From NCBI RefSeq assembly GCF_022479115.1, contig NZ_CP092497.1, positions 1,426,001-1,490,000 on the forward strand: a stretch of 64,000 nt of DNA, read 5' to 3'. The DNA comes from Amycolatopsis sp. EV170708-02-1 (GTDB lineage: Bacteria > Actinomycetota > Actinomycetes > Mycobacteriales > Pseudonocardiaceae). Below, in pieces: positions 17,607 through 28,087 of this stretch (the first letter of the stretch is position 1; each line of letters begins with the position of its first letter). The notes under the pieces are model-generated. The model did no database searches, had not been told where the DNA came from, and saw only the letters and a program-made list of their open reading frames with translations. The position numbers and the translations under genes were made by a program.

Positions 17607-17622
17607 ATGTGAACGCTAACAG
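17607..17622. promoter_or_regulatory. Operator of the arabinose LacI regulator, site 3
   Basis: ATGTGAACGCTAACAG retains the N4-centred TAAC half-site and the spacing of sites 1 and 2, with one weaker arm (TGA for TTA). It lies only 13 bp before the araB start, so binding would block initiation of araBDA. Confidence 0.65.
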
Positions 17623-17635
17623 TTCGGGAGAAGAA

Positions 17636-19307
17636 GTGAGTACAAGGGAGCCGCTGGTCGTCGGCGTCGACTTCGGGACGCTGTCGGGCCGGGCCGTCGT
17701 GGTCCGCGTCCGCGACGGCGCGGAACTGGGCAGCGCGGTTTCGGAGTACCGGCACGGCGTGATCGACCGGATCCTGCCACAGACCGGCCACGGCCTGCCG
17801 CCGGACTGGGCGCTCCAGGTGCCGTCGGACTACGTCGACGTCCTCCGCACCGCCGTGCCGGAGGCCGTCCGTGCCGCCGGAGCGGACCCCGCCGACGTCG
17901 TCGGCATCGGCACCGACTTCACCGCGTGCACCATGGTGCCGACGACGGCCGACGGCACGCCGCTGTGCGAGCTGCCCGAGTTCGCGGGGGATCCGCACGC
18001 CTACGTGAAGCTGTGGCGGCACCATTCCGCCCAGCCGCAGGCGGACCGGATCAACGCGCTGGCGCGGAAGCGTGGCGAGTCGTGGCTCCCGCGTTACGGC
18101 GGGCTGATCTCGTCGGAGTGGGAGTTCGCCAAAGCGCTGGAGGTCTTCGAAGAGGCGCCCGAGGTCTACGACCGGATGCGGCACTGGGTCGAACTCGCCG
18201 ACTGGATCGTCTGGCAGCTCACCGGGACCTACGTCCGCAACGCGTGCACCGCCGGGTACAAGGGCATTCTCCAGGACGGCCGCTACCCGAGCTCGGAGTT
18301 CCTGGAGGAGCTGGCGCCCGGCTTCGGGTCCTTTGTGGATGACAAGCTCGTGCACCCGCTGGGCGCCCTCGGCGCCAAGGCGGGGAGCCTGAGCGCTCAG
18401 GCCGCGGAATGGACCGGGCTGCCCGAGGGGATCGCGGTCGCCGTCGGCAACGTCGACGCGCATGTCACCGCGCCCGCGGTCCAGGCGGTGGAGCCGGGGC
18501 AGATGGTCGCGATCATGGGCACCTCCACCTGTCACGTGATGAACGGCGCCGAACTGCGTGAGGTGCCGGGGATGTGCGGCGTCGTCGACGGCGGGATCGT
18601 GTCCGGGAAGTGGGGTTACGAGGCCGGGCAGAGCGGCGTCGGCGACATCTTCGCGTGGTTCGTCGAACACGGCGTTCCCGCGTCCTATGTGGACGACGCC
18701 AGGGAGGCCGGGATCTCCGTCCACGAACTGCTCACGCGGCTCGCGTCGGTACAGGAGATCGGCGAGCACGGACTGGTCGCGCTCGACTGGCACAGCGGGA
18801 ACCGGTCGGTGCTGGTCGACCACGAGCTGTCCGGCGTCGTCGTCGGGCAGACCCTCGCGACCCGCCGAGGACATCTATCGCGCGCTCCTGGAGGCGACCG
18901 CGTTCGGCACCCGCATGATCATCGAGACCTTCGACCGCGCCGGGGTGCCGGTCACCGAACTGATCGTCGCCGGTGGCCTGGTCAAGAACCCGCTCCTGAT
19001 GCAGATCTACGCCGACGTCACGAACCTGCCGCTTTCCGTGGCGGGCTCGGCGCAGAGCCCTGCGCTGGGGTCGGCGATCCACGCCGCCGTCGCCGCCGGA
19101 GCGCACGCCGATGTCCCGTCCGCCGCGCTGGCGATGGGCTCGGTACGCCGGGCGGTCCACCAGCCGATCCCCGAGAACGTCAAGGCCTACAACGACCTTT
19201 ACGCCGAATACGCCGCGCTGCACGACTACTTCGGCCGTGGGGCCAACGACGTCATGCACCGGCTCGCCGCCCGCCGCCGTTCCGTCCGGAAAGGACAGCA
19301 CCGATGA
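17636..19307 (+). pseudogene. araB: Frameshifted L-ribulokinase (AraB)
   Basis: This is an FGGY-type kinase that phosphorylates L-ribulose. The N-terminal half (GVDFGTLSGRAVVV, TDFTACTMVP, then IMGTSTCHVM and [13 protein letters not shown]) runs in one frame up to GQTLAT. The C-terminal half ([50 protein letters not shown]) continues in the +1 frame. The break is at about 18860-18868 in CCCGCC, consistent with a two-base deletion or one-base insertion; alignment with E. coli AraB favours the deletion. Repaired length would be about 557 aa, normal for AraB. GTG 17636 has GGGAG upstream. araD overlaps the repaired stop by ATGA, which argues the gene was recently intact or is mis-sequenced. Confidence 0.88.
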
Positions 19308-19990
19308 GCCTCGCCGTGGAGATCACGGACACGTTCGAAGAACTGCGCGACACCGTCGCCCGGTTGCACAGTGAGCTGACCCGCTACGAACTGGTCATCT
19401 GGACCGCGGGCAACGTGTCGGCACGCGTCCCCGGGCACGACCTGATGGTGATCAAGCCGTCCGGGGTGTCCTACGGCGACCTGACCGCGGACACGATGGT
19501 CGTCACCGACTTGTACGGCGAGGTCGTCCACGGTGACCTGGCACCGTCTTCGGACACGGCCGCGCACGCCTACGTCTACCGGCACATGCCGGAGGTCGGC
19601 GGCGTCGTCCACACGCATTCGACCTACGCCACCGCGTGGGCGGCGCGCGGGGAACCGATCCCGTGCGTGCTCACCATGATCGCGGACGAGTTCGGCGGCG
19701 AGATCCCGGTCGGGCCGTTCGCGCTGATCGGTGACGACTCGATCGGCCGGGGCATCGTCGAGACGCTGCGGTCCAGCCGGTCGCCCGCGGTGCTGATGCG
19801 CAACCACGGGCCGTTCACCGTCGGCCGCACCGCACGGGACGCGGTCAAGGCCGCCGTGATGGTCGAGGACGTCGCCAAGACCGTCCACATCGCTTCCGCG
19901 CTGGGCACGCCGGAACCACTGTCCGAACAGGACGTGGACCGGCTCTACGCGCGCTACCAGAACGTCTACGGCCAGCAGGGAGAGAAGTGA
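19304..19990 (+). CDS. araD: L-ribulose-5-phosphate 4-epimerase
   Basis: The 228-aa class II aldolase-fold enzyme converts L-ribulose 5-phosphate to D-xylulose 5-phosphate for the pentose phosphate pathway. Metal-binding histidines are visible in HTHST (about 103-107), with the early TAGNVSAR and IKPSGV substrate-binding motifs and MRNHGPF near 165. The start overlaps araB and the stop overlaps araA (GTGA), giving a tightly coupled araB-araD-araA unit. Confidence 0.9.
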   Translation: MSLAVEITDTFEELRDTVARLHSELTRYELVIWTAGNVSARVPGHDLMVIKPSGVSYGDLTADTMVVTDLYGEVVHGDLAPSSDTAAHAYVYRHMPEVGGVVHTHSTYATAWAARGEPIPCVLTMIADEFGGEIPVGPFALIGDDSIGRGIVETLRSSRSPAVLMRNHGPFTVGRTARDAVKAAVMVEDVAKTVHIASALGTPEPLSEQDVDRLYARYQNVYGQQGEK

Positions 19991-21492
19991 GCACACAACG
20001 CAAGACCGAGGTCTGGTTCCTCACCGGGAGCCAGGCGCTGTACGGCGAGGAGACCCTCGAACAGGTCGCGGGCCAGTCGTTGCAGATCCAGCGGATGCTG
20101 GCCGACACCGGCCGGATCTCGGCGGAGATCGTCGCGAAGCCGGTGCTGACGGAGCCGTCGGCGATCCGGCGCGTGATGCTCGAAGCGAACGCGGACGACG
20201 CCTGTGTCGGGGTGATCGCGTGGATGCACACCTTCTCGCCGGCGAAAATGTGGATCACCGGCCTCGACGCGCTGCGGAAACCCCTGCTGCATCTGCACAC
20301 CCAGCTCAACGAGGCGTTGCCGTGGCAGACCATCGACATGGACTTCATGAACCTGAACCAGGCCGCGCACGGCGACCGCGAGTTCGGCTACATCCAGACC
20401 CGGCTCGGGGTGCCGCGCAAGACCATCGCCGGGCACGCGGCGGATCCGTCGGTCGCCGACCGGATCGACGCTTGGGTCCGCGCGGCGGTCGGGCGTCAGA
20501 CGATCGGCTCGCTCAAGCTCGCGCGGTTCGGTGACAACATGCGCGACGTCGCGGTCACCGACGGGGACAAGGTCGAGGCGGAGCTGAAGTTCGGCGTCTC
20601 GGTGAACACCTACGGCGTCAACGAACTCGTCGCCCTGGTCGACGCGGTGCCCGACGCCGAGGTCGACACGCTCGTCGAGGAGTACACCGAGACGTATGCG
20701 CTCGCGCCGGAGCTCGCCAAGGCGGGGGAGCGGCACGAATCGCTGCGCTACGCGGCCCGGATCGAGCAGGGCCTCCGCACGTTCCTGACGAGCGGCGGTT
20801 TCGGCGCGTTCACCACGAACTTCGAGGATCTCGGCGGCCTGCGACAGCTCCCGGGTCTCGCCGTGCAGCGCCTCATGGCCGACGGTTACGGCTTCGGCGG
20901 GGAGGGCGACTGGAAGACGTCCGCGCTGCTGACGGCGGTGAAGGCGATGGGCCGCGACTCCGAGCGCGGAACGTCCTTCATGGAGGACTACACCTATCAC
21001 TTCGGCCCCGGCGAACCGAAGATCCTCGGCGCGCATATGCTCGAAGTCTGCCCGAGCATCGCCGCCGCCCGGCCGTCCTGCGAGATCCATCCGCTCGGTA
21101 TCGGCGGCCGCGAGGATCCCGTCCGGCTGGTCTTCGACGCCGCCGCCGGTGACGCCGTGGTGATCGGCCTCGCCGACCTCGGCGACCGGTTCCGCCTGGT
21201 GGCCAACGAGGTCGAGGTCGTCGCGCCGGACGAGCCGCTGCCGAATCTGCCGGTGGCGCGCGCGGTGTGGAAGCCGGCGCCGTCGCTGGCGACCTCGGCC
21301 GAAGCGTGGATCACCGCGGGCGGCCCGCACCACACGGTGCTCACCCAGGCCGTCGGCGCCGAAACGATCCGGGATTTCGCCACCATGCTCGACGTCGAAC
21401 TGCTGGTGATCGACCAGACCACGACCCCTGCCTCGATCGCCGACCGGATGCGCTGGAACCAGGCCTATTACCGGCTCGCACAAGGATTCTGA
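19987..21492 (+). CDS. araA: L-arabinose isomerase
   Basis: The 501-aa isomerase converts L-arabinose to L-ribulose with Mn2+. It starts with the family signature [16 protein letters not shown] and contains [17 protein letters not shown] (here [13 protein letters not shown]), [20 protein letters not shown] with the metal-ligand glutamate, and GAHMLEVCP. The length is typical of the family. The GTG start overlaps the araD stop by four bases. Confidence 0.95.
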   Translation: MSTQRKTEVWFLTGSQALYGEETLEQVAGQSLQIQRMLADTGRISAEIVAKPVLTEPSAIRRVMLEANADDACVGVIAWMHTFSPAKMWITGLDALRKPLLHLHTQLNEALPWQTIDMDFMNLNQAAHGDREFGYIQTRLGVPRKTIAGHAADPSVADRIDAWVRAAVGRQTIGSLKLARFGDNMRDVAVTDGDKVEAELKFGVSVNTYGVNELVALVDAVPDAEVDTLVEEYTETYALAPELAKAGERHESLRYAARIEQGLRTFLTSGGFGAFTTNFEDLGGLRQLPGLAVQRLMADGYGFGGEGDWKTSALLTAVKAMGRDSERGTSFMEDYTYHFGPGEPKILGAHMLEVCPSIAAARPSCEIHPLGIGGREDPVRLVFDAAAGDAVVIGLADLGDRFRLVANEVEVVAPDEPLPNLPVARAVWKPAPSLATSAEAWITAGGPHHTVLTQAVGAETIRDFATMLDVELLVIDQTTTPASIADRMRWNQAYYRLAQGF

Positions 21493-21518
21493 TCGGTCCC
21501 CACCGGAGAGAAGGAACA

Positions 21519-22646
21519 ATGAAGTTCACGAAACTGGCCACACTGGCCGTGGCGGTCGGCCTCGGTGCCGCGCTCACGGCCTGCGGTTCGAGTGAGAAGA
21601 CCGTCGATCAGCAGGCGGCCGCGGGAGGCGCCGCGGGCGGCCTCGTCGGCGTCACCATGCCGACCAAGTCGTCGGAGCGCTGGATCCACGACGGCAACAA
21701 CATCAAGGCGGCGCTGGAGAAGCTGGGCTACCAGGTCGACCTGCAGTACGCCGAGGACGACATCCCCACGCAGGTGAACCAGATCGAGAACCAGATCACC
21801 AAGGGCGCGAAGCTGCTCGTGATCGCCTCGATCGACGGCACCGCGATCACCACCCAGCTGCAGGAGGCCGCGGACAAGAAGATCCCGGTCATCGCCTACG
21901 ACCGGCTGATCCGCAACACACCGAACGTCGACTACTACGCGACCTTCGACAACTTCAAGGTCGGTGTCCAGCAGGCGACGTCGCTGCTCACCGGGCTCAA
22001 GGTGCTCAAGGAGGACGGTTCTCCCGGCGAGGGCAAGGGACCGTTCAACGTCGAGCTCTTCGCGGGTTCGCCGGACGACAACAACGCGACGTTCTTCTTC
22101 AACGGCGCCATGTCGGTGCTGAAGCCGTACCTCGACAACGGGACGCTGGTCGTCAAGAGCGGCCAGACCGCGTTCAACGTCGCGGCGATCCTGCGCTGGC
22201 AGGCGGCGACCGCGCAGCGGCGGATGGAAGACCTGCTGACCAAGACCTACAGCTCCGGCGACAAGGTGCAGGGCGTGCTCTCGCCGTACGACGGGCTCTC
22301 CATCGGCATCCTGTCGGCGCTCAAGAGCAACGGCTACGGCACCCCGGGCCAGCCGTACCCCGTGGTCACCGGCCAGGACGCCGAGGTCGCGTCGGTGAAG
22401 TCGATCATCGCGAACGAGCAGTACTCGACGATCTTCAAGGACACCCGCAAACTCGCCGACACCACGGTCAAGATGGCCGACGCGGTGCTCAAGGGCGGGA
22501 AGGCCGAGACCAACAACACGACGGACTACAACAACGGCCAGAAGGTCGTCCCGGCGTTCCTGCTGGATTCGGTGATCCTCAACAAGGGGAACTACCAGAA
22601 GGAACTCATCGACTCGGGCTACTACAAAGCGGAACAGCTGAGGTAG
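21519..22646 (+). CDS. chvE: Multiple-sugar-binding lipoprotein (ChvE-like)
   Basis: The 375-aa exported protein has a lipobox LTACGS near residue 23 and a family 4 periplasmic-binding fold ([44 protein letters not shown]). It resembles Agrobacterium ChvE, which binds L-arabinose, galactose and related sugars and works with GguA-GguB. ATG 21519 has GGAGAGAAGGA upstream and follows araA by 26 bp, so it is probably cotranscribed with araBDA. Confidence 0.85.
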   Translation: MKFTKLATLAVAVGLGAALTACGSSEKTVDQQAAAGGAAGGLVGVTMPTKSSERWIHDGNNIKAALEKLGYQVDLQYAEDDIPTQVNQIENQITKGAKLLVIASIDGTAITTQLQEAADKKIPVIAYDRLIRNTPNVDYYATFDNFKVGVQQATSLLTGLKVLKEDGSPGEGKGPFNVELFAGSPDDNNATFFFNGAMSVLKPYLDNGTLVVKSGQTAFNVAAILRWQAATAQRRMEDLLTKTYSSGDKVQGVLSPYDGLSIGILSALKSNGYGTPGQPYPVVTGQDAEVASVKSIIANEQYSTIFKDTRKLADTTVKMADAVLKGGKAETNNTTDYNNGQKVVPAFLLDSVILNKGNYQKELIDSGYYKAEQLR

Positions 22647-22650
22647 CGAC

Positions 22651-24174
22651 GTGACCGACGAAATCCTTCGGATGCGGGGGATCACCAAGACCTTCCCCGG
22701 CGTCAAGGCGCTGCAGGACGTCAACCTGTCGGTGCGCCGGGGAGAGATCCACGCGATCTGCGGCGAGAACGGCGCGGGCAAGTCCACGCTGATGAAGGTG
22801 CTCTCGGGCGTCTACGCGCACGGCTCGTACGACGGCGAGATCGTCTTCGACGGCGAGCCGTGCGCGTTCTCCGCGATCCGCGACAGTGAACGCCGCGGGA
22901 TCGTGATCATCCACCAGGAACTCGCGCTGTGCCAGCAGCTGTCCATCGCGGAGAACATCTTCCTCGGCAACGAGAAGGCACGCGGCGGGCTGATCGACTG
23001 GAACCGGACCAACTCCGAGGCCGGCGAGCTGCTGCGGCGCGTCGGCCTGCGGGAGAACCCGGTGACGCCGGTGCTCGACATCGGTGTCGGCAAGCAACAG
23101 CTGGTGGAGATCGCCAAGGCACTGTCCAAAGAGGTCAAACTGCTGATCCTGGACGAGCCGACGGCGGCGTTGAACGACGACGATTCGGCGCATCTGCTCG
23201 ACCTGCTGCGCGGCCTGCGCGACGACGGCGTCACCTGCGTCCTGATCTCGCACAAGCTCAACGAGATCGCCGCGATCGCCGACTCGATCACCATCCTGCG
23301 CGACGGCAGGACGATCGAGACGCTGGACGCGAGCACGGTGACCGAAGACCGGATCATCGCCGGGATGGTCGGCCGGAAACTGGAGAACCGGTTCCCGCCG
23401 AGGGAACCGCGGATCGGCGACGAGGTCCTCCGCATCGAGGACTGGACCGTGCACAGCCCCACGCAACACGGCCGGGTCGTCGTCGACGGCGCGAGCCTGA
23501 CGTTGCGGCGTGGCGAGATCGTCGGGCTGGCGGGCCTGATGGGCGCCGGGCGGACCGAACTCGCGATGAGCGTGTTCGGCCGCTCGTACGGCAAGGACAT
23601 CTCCGGCCGCCTGATCAAGGACGGCAAGGAGATCGAAGTGCGCACGGTCGGCGACGCCGTCGCGAACGGGATCGCCTACGCCACCGAAGACCGCAAACGC
23701 TACGGGCTGAACCTCATCGAGGACATCCAGCGCAACGTCTCCGGTGCCGCGCTGCGCAAACTCGCGCGCCGCGGCTGGGTTGACGAGAACGAAGAACACC
23801 GTGTCGCCGAAGAATTCCGCAAGAGCATGAACATCAAGGCACCGGACGTGCGCAGCGTGACCGGCACGCTTTCCGGCGGCAACCAGCAGAAGGTCGTGCT
23901 GTCCAAATGGATCCTCACCGATCCGGACGTGCTGATCCTCGACGAGCCGACGCGCGGTATCGACGTCGGCGCGAAGTACGAGATCTACACGATCGTCAAC
24001 CGGCTCGCCGACGAGGGGAAGGCCGTGCTGGTCATCTCGTCCGAGCTGCCGGAACTGCTCGGTCTGTGCGATCGGATCTACACGTTGTCGGCGGGCCGGA
24101 TCACCGGTGAGGTCGGCCGGGCCGAGGCCACCCAAGAGGTCCTCATGCGGGCGATGACCAGGGAACAGGAGTAA
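22651..24174 (+). CDS. gguA: Sugar ABC transporter ATPase (GguA-like)
   Basis: The 507-aa tandem-ABC ATPase contains [30 protein letters not shown] in domain 1 and [35 protein letters not shown] in domain 2. The domain-2 P-loop is degenerate, as usual for this subfamily. It starts four bases after the chvE stop and drives the GguB permease. Confidence 0.9.
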   Translation: MTDEILRMRGITKTFPGVKALQDVNLSVRRGEIHAICGENGAGKSTLMKVLSGVYAHGSYDGEIVFDGEPCAFSAIRDSERRGIVIIHQELALCQQLSIAENIFLGNEKARGGLIDWNRTNSEAGELLRRVGLRENPVTPVLDIGVGKQQLVEIAKALSKEVKLLILDEPTAALNDDDSAHLLDLLRGLRDDGVTCVLISHKLNEIAAIADSITILRDGRTIETLDASTVTEDRIIAGMVGRKLENRFPPREPRIGDEVLRIEDWTVHSPTQHGRVVVDGASLTLRRGEIVGLAGLMGAGRTELAMSVFGRSYGKDISGRLIKDGKEIEVRTVGDAVANGIAYATEDRKRYGLNLIEDIQRNVSGAALRKLARRGWVDENEEHRVAEEFRKSMNIKAPDVRSVTGTLSGGNQQKVVLSKWILTDPDVLILDEPTRGIDVGAKYEIYTIVNRLADEGKAVLVISSELPELLGLCDRIYTLSAGRITGEVGRAEATQEVLMRAMTREQE

Positions 24175-24177
24175 GAC

Positions 24178-25425
24178 ATGAGCACCGCCTCCGCCGACAC
24201 CGTCACCGGTGTCGGTGACCAGCAGGGAGCCGCGCCGGCCAGGGCGCCGCGCCGGATCTCGTTCAACCCGCGCGAGAGCGGCATCTACGTCGCGTTCGCG
24301 CTGATCGTCGTGTTGTTCTCGATCCTCACCGGCGGCGCGCTGCTGGAACCGCAGAACATCTCGAACCTGATCGTGCAGAACTCGTATGTGCTGATCCTCG
24401 CGATCGGCATGATCCTGATCATCATCGCCGGGCACATCGACCTGTCGGTCGGCTCCGTGGTGGCCCTGACCGGCGCGATCTCGGCCGTGCTGATGGTGAA
24501 CATGGGCATGGCGTGGCCGCTCGCGCTGCTGATCACGCTGGCCGTCGGCGCGGTGATCGGGGCGTGGCAAGGGTATTGGGTCGCCTACTTCGGGATCCCC
24601 GCGTTCATCGTGACGCTGGCCGGGATGCTGATCTTCCGCGCGCTGACGCTCACCGTGCTGGGGAACCAGGGGATCGGCCCGTTCCCGGACGAGGTGCGCA
24701 CGCTGGCGAACGGGTTCACCGGCGGCTACCTCGGCAACATCGGGCTCGGCCCGCTCGGCGGCGCCGACGTGGTCAGCCTGCTCGTGGGCGCCCTGGCTAT
24801 CGCGGGCGCGATCGTTTCGCGGTGGCGCAAGCGGACGGCCCGGCTGAACTACCTGCAGGAGGTGGACCCGCTGCCGATGTTCCTGCTGAAGATCGCCGCG
24901 GCGGCCGCCGTCGTGCTGTTCGTGGTGGTCCAGCTGGCGCGGTACAAGAACCTGCCGTGGGTGCTGATCCTGCTTTCGGTGCTGGTGATCGGCTACTCGG
25001 TGGTGACGACGCGCGCGGTCTTCGGCCGCCACATCTACGCCATCGGCGGGAACCTCCAGGCCGCGACGCTGTCCGGCGTGAAGGTCAAGTCCGTGACGTT
25101 CTGGATCTTCGTCAACATGGGCGTGCTTTCCGCGCTCGCGGGGATCATCGTGGCCGGACGGCTCAACCAGGCCGGGCCGACCGCGGGCAACATGTTCGAA
25201 CTCGACGCGATCGCCGCGGCGTTCATCGGCGGCGCCGCGGTGCAGGGCGGCGTCGGCAAGGTGGTCGGCGCGATCACCGGCGGTCTCATCATGGGCGTGA
25301 TCAACAACGGCATGTCCCTGATCGGCGCGCCGACGGAGAGCGTGAACCTGGTCAAGGGATTCGTGCTGCTCGCCGCGGTCGCCTACGACATCTGGACCAA
25401 GCGGCGGGCCCGGACCGCCGCCTGA
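24178..25425 (+). CDS. gguB: Sugar ABC transporter permease (GguB-like)
   Basis: The 415-aa permease is longer than RbsC-type proteins because of a central loop with extra hydrophobic spans, as in GguB/XylH. The conserved IAGHIDLSVGSVVALTGAI motif is present. It starts three bases after the gguA stop and completes a second full arabinose-type importer in the locus. A hairpin cluster follows. Confidence 0.9.
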   Translation: MSTASADTVTGVGDQQGAAPARAPRRISFNPRESGIYVAFALIVVLFSILTGGALLEPQNISNLIVQNSYVLILAIGMILIIIAGHIDLSVGSVVALTGAISAVLMVNMGMAWPLALLITLAVGAVIGAWQGYWVAYFGIPAFIVTLAGMLIFRALTLTVLGNQGIGPFPDEVRTLANGFTGGYLGNIGLGPLGGADVVSLLVGALAIAGAIVSRWRKRTARLNYLQEVDPLPMFLLKIAAAAAVVLFVVVQLARYKNLPWVLILLSVLVIGYSVVTTRAVFGRHIYAIGGNLQAATLSGVKVKSVTFWIFVNMGVLSALAGIIVAGRLNQAGPTAGNMFELDAIAAAFIGGAAVQGGVGKVVGAITGGLIMGVINNGMSLIGAPTESVNLVKGFVLLAAVAYDIWTKRRARTAA

Positions 25426-25435
25426 CGGCCGCGGT

Positions 25436-25519
25436 GGGCTGAAGGGGCCTTTCCCCTCATCTCACGCGGTGAAGGGCGCTTTCCCCGCGTCGCATGCGGG
25501 GAAAGCGTCCTTCAGCCCC
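25436..25519. terminator. Nested hairpins after gguB
   Basis: An inner hairpin pairs 25469-25488 with 25496-25515 (18 of 20) around a 7-nt loop, GTCGCAT. The same right arm can alternatively pair with an upstream half-copy at 25437-25459 (GGGCTGAAGGGGCC and following). Competing folds could separate the transporter operon from the secreted hydrolases. The AAGG-type arm is shared with hairpins at 33328 and 47439. Confidence 0.55.
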
Positions 25520-25552
25520 CGCTTTCCTCGCAAAGAAGCGAAAGGAAGTGCT

Positions 25553-28087
25553 GTGCGCAGCAGGTCAACCCGGATCAGTGTGCTGTCCCTGACCATCGCC
25601 GCCGGTGTCCTCGTGCCCGTTCAGACCGCTTCGGGCCAGACACCGACGACCGACTACAGCCTCGCCGTGGACGCGGCGGGACGCGGTGCCACGATCGACC
25701 GTTCGATGTACGGCGTCTTCTTCGAGGACATCAACCGCGCCGCGGACGGCGGCCTGTACGCCGAACTCGTGCAGAACCGGTCGTTCGAGTACGACAAGGC
25801 CGACAATGCCTCGTACACCCCGCTGACGTCGTGGGCACCCACTTCGCTCAACGGGGGAACCGGCACGGCGACGGTGGCCGACGACGACCGGCGGCTCAAC
25901 GAACGGAACCGGCGCTATCTCAAGCTCGACCTCACCCGTGGCGAATACGGCGTCGCGAACTCCGGCTACAACTCGGGGATCCGGGTCGAGAAGGGCAAGC
26001 AGTACGACTTCTCGGTGTTCGCGCGGACGGATCGCGCGGCGGGCACCCCGCTCACCGCCGCCGTCACCGATCCGGCGGGCAAGGCGCTCGCCGATCCGGT
26101 GCGGGTCCAGGTCCGCGGCGACGGCTGGGTGCGCTACACCGGCACCGTCCGGGCGCGGGAGTCGAGCGCGCTGGGCAGGCTCGCGCTGACCGCGTCCGGC
26201 GGTGGCACGCTGCGGCTGGACATGGTGTCGCTGTTCCCGCGCGACACCTACAAGAACCGGCCGAACGGCATGCGGGCCGATCTCGCCGAGAAGATCGCCG
26301 CGCTCAAGCCCGGCTTCGTGCGCTTCCCCGGCGGCTGCCTGGTCAACACCGGCAGCCACCAGGGCTACGAGGCGCCGAACTGGGAGCGGAAACGCTCGTA
26401 CCAGTGGAAGGACACGATCGGGCCGGTCGAGCAGCGGGCCACGAACGCGAACTTCTGGGGTTACAACCAGTCCTACGGCATCGGCTACTACGAGTATTTC
26501 CAGTTCTCCGAGGACATCGGCGCGATGCCGCTGCCGGTGGTGCCGGCGCTGGTCACCGGCTGCGGGCAGAACAAGGCGACCGACGATCCGGCGCTGCTGC
26601 GGCGGCACATCCAGGACACGCTCGACCTGATCGAGTTCGCCAACGGCCCGGTCACCTCGACCTGGGGCAGGAAGCGGGCCGAGATGGGGCATCCGGCGCC
26701 GTTCAACCTGACGCACGTCGGCGTCGGCAACGAGGAGAACCTGCCCGACGAGTTCTTCGCCCGCTTCACCGAGTTCCGCAAGGCGATCGCGGCGAAGTAC
26801 CCGGGCATCACGGTGATCAGCAACTCGGGACCGGACGACACCGGCGGGACGTTCGACCGGCTGTGGGAGCTGAACCGGAACGCGAAGGTCTCGATGGTCG
26901 ACGAGCATTACTACAACAGTCCGCAGTGGTTCCTCCAGAACAACCAGCGGTACGACTCCTACGACCGCAACGGGCCGAAGGTGTTCCTCGGCGAGTACGC
27001 GTCGCTCGACAACAAGTTCGGCAACGCGCTGGCCGAAGCCGCGTACATGACCGGGCTGGAGCGGAACGCCGACGTCGTCAAGCTCGCGTCGTACGCGCCC
27101 CTGCTGGCGAACACCGACTACGTGCAGTGGAAGCCGGACATGATCTGGTTCGACAACCAGCGGTCCTGGGCTTCGGCCAGCTACGAGACACAGAAGCTGT
27201 TCATGACCAACGTCGGTGATCACGTCGTCCCGAGCAAGGCCTCCGGTACACCGTCCACGGTCGCGCCCATCTCGGGTGCGGTGGGACTGTCCACTTGGGC
27301 GACGAGCGCGGCGTACGACGACGTCAAGGTCACCTCGGCCGACGGCGCCCAACTGTTCTCGGACGACTTCTCCGGCGACGATTCGCGCTGGACGAAGGTC
27401 GCCGGGCGGGGGTCGTGGGCGGTGTCGAACGGGGCGTACGTCCAGTCCGACCAGGCCGCCGAGAACACCCTGGTGACCGCTGGTGATCCGTCGTGGAGCA
27501 ACTACGACTTCTCGGTGAAGGCGACCAAGACCGGCGGCAAGGAAGGCTTCCTGGTCGCGTTCGGCGTCAAGGACACCGGCAACAACTACTGGTGGAACCT
27601 CGGTGGCTGGAACAACACCGTCTCGGCCGTCGAGAAGACCGAAGGCGGGGGCAAATCGACCCTGCTCCAGAACGACACCAAGATCGAGACCGGCAGGCAG
27701 TACGACCTGCGCGTCGAGGTCCGTGGCCGCCAGGTGACGCTGTTCCTCGACGGACAGAAATGGGGTTCGTTCACCGACGACAAGATCGCCGAACCGTTCC
27801 GCCAGGTCGTCACGCGCGACGTCAAGACCGGTGAACTGCTGGTCAAGGTGGTCAACGCGCAGGCCGCCGCGGCCCGGACCCGGGTCGACCTCGGCACCCG
27901 CGTCCAGCCTGGCGCGACCGCCCGCGTGACGACGTTGCAGGGCTCGCCGGACGACGTCAACACCGCCTTCACCACGCCGATCGCACCTCGCGAATCGCGG
28001 TTCTCCGGCGTGTCGAACACCTTCACCTACACCTTCCCACCGAACTCCGTGACCTTCCTGCGGTTCCCGGCCCGAGTGAGGGGATGA
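25553..28087 (+). CDS. Secreted GH51 alpha-L-arabinofuranosidase with carbohydrate-binding inserts
   Basis: The 844-aa protein begins with a Sec signal (cleavage near ASGQ at about residue 30). A GH51 catalytic part shows acid/base E394 in GVGNEE and nucleophile E481 in FLGEYAS. Two non-catalytic modules are inserted: a CBM4/9-like beta-sandwich at about 120-220 (YLKLDLTRGEYGVANSGY) and a jelly-roll at about 585-765 (LFSDDFSG, NNYWWNLGGWNN). It should release L-arabinose from arabinan, arabinoxylan or arabinogalactan outside the cell. GTG 25553 with AAAGGAAG upstream directly precedes the signal peptide; the longer frame from 25469 runs through the hairpin. It overlaps the next gene by four bases. 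Confidence 0.88.
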   Translation: MRSRSTRISVLSLTIAAGVLVPVQTASGQTPTTDYSLAVDAAGRGATIDRSMYGVFFEDINRAADGGLYAELVQNRSFEYDKADNASYTPLTSWAPTSLNGGTGTATVADDDRRLNERNRRYLKLDLTRGEYGVANSGYNSGIRVEKGKQYDFSVFARTDRAAGTPLTAAVTDPAGKALADPVRVQVRGDGWVRYTGTVRARESSALGRLALTASGGGTLRLDMVSLFPRDTYKNRPNGMRADLAEKIAALKPGFVRFPGGCLVNTGSHQGYEAPNWERKRSYQWKDTIGPVEQRATNANFWGYNQSYGIGYYEYFQFSEDIGAMPLPVVPALVTGCGQNKATDDPALLRRHIQDTLDLIEFANGPVTSTWGRKRAEMGHPAPFNLTHVGVGNEENLPDEFFARFTEFRKAIAAKYPGITVISNSGPDDTGGTFDRLWELNRNAKVSMVDEHYYNSPQWFLQNNQRYDSYDRNGPKVFLGEYASLDNKFGNALAEAAYMTGLERNADVVKLASYAPLLANTDYVQWKPDMIWFDNQRSWASASYETQKLFMTNVGDHVVPSKASGTPSTVAPISGAVGLSTWATSAAYDDVKVTSADGAQLFSDDFSGDDSRWTKVAGRGSWAVSNGAYVQSDQAAENTLVTAGDPSWSNYDFSVKATKTGGKEGFLVAFGVKDTGNNYWWNLGGWNNTVSAVEKTEGGGKSTLLQNDTKIETGRQYDLRVEVRGRQVTLFLDGQKWGSFTDDKIAEPFRQVVTRDVKTGELLVKVVNAQAAAARTRVDLGTRVQPGATARVTTLQGSPDDVNTAFTTPIAPRESRFSGVSNTFTYTFPPNSVTFLRFPARVRG

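Noticed and set aside
22606..25032. 808-aa minus-strand open frame
   Set aside because: It lies opposite gguA and gguB with no domain features and shadow-like composition.
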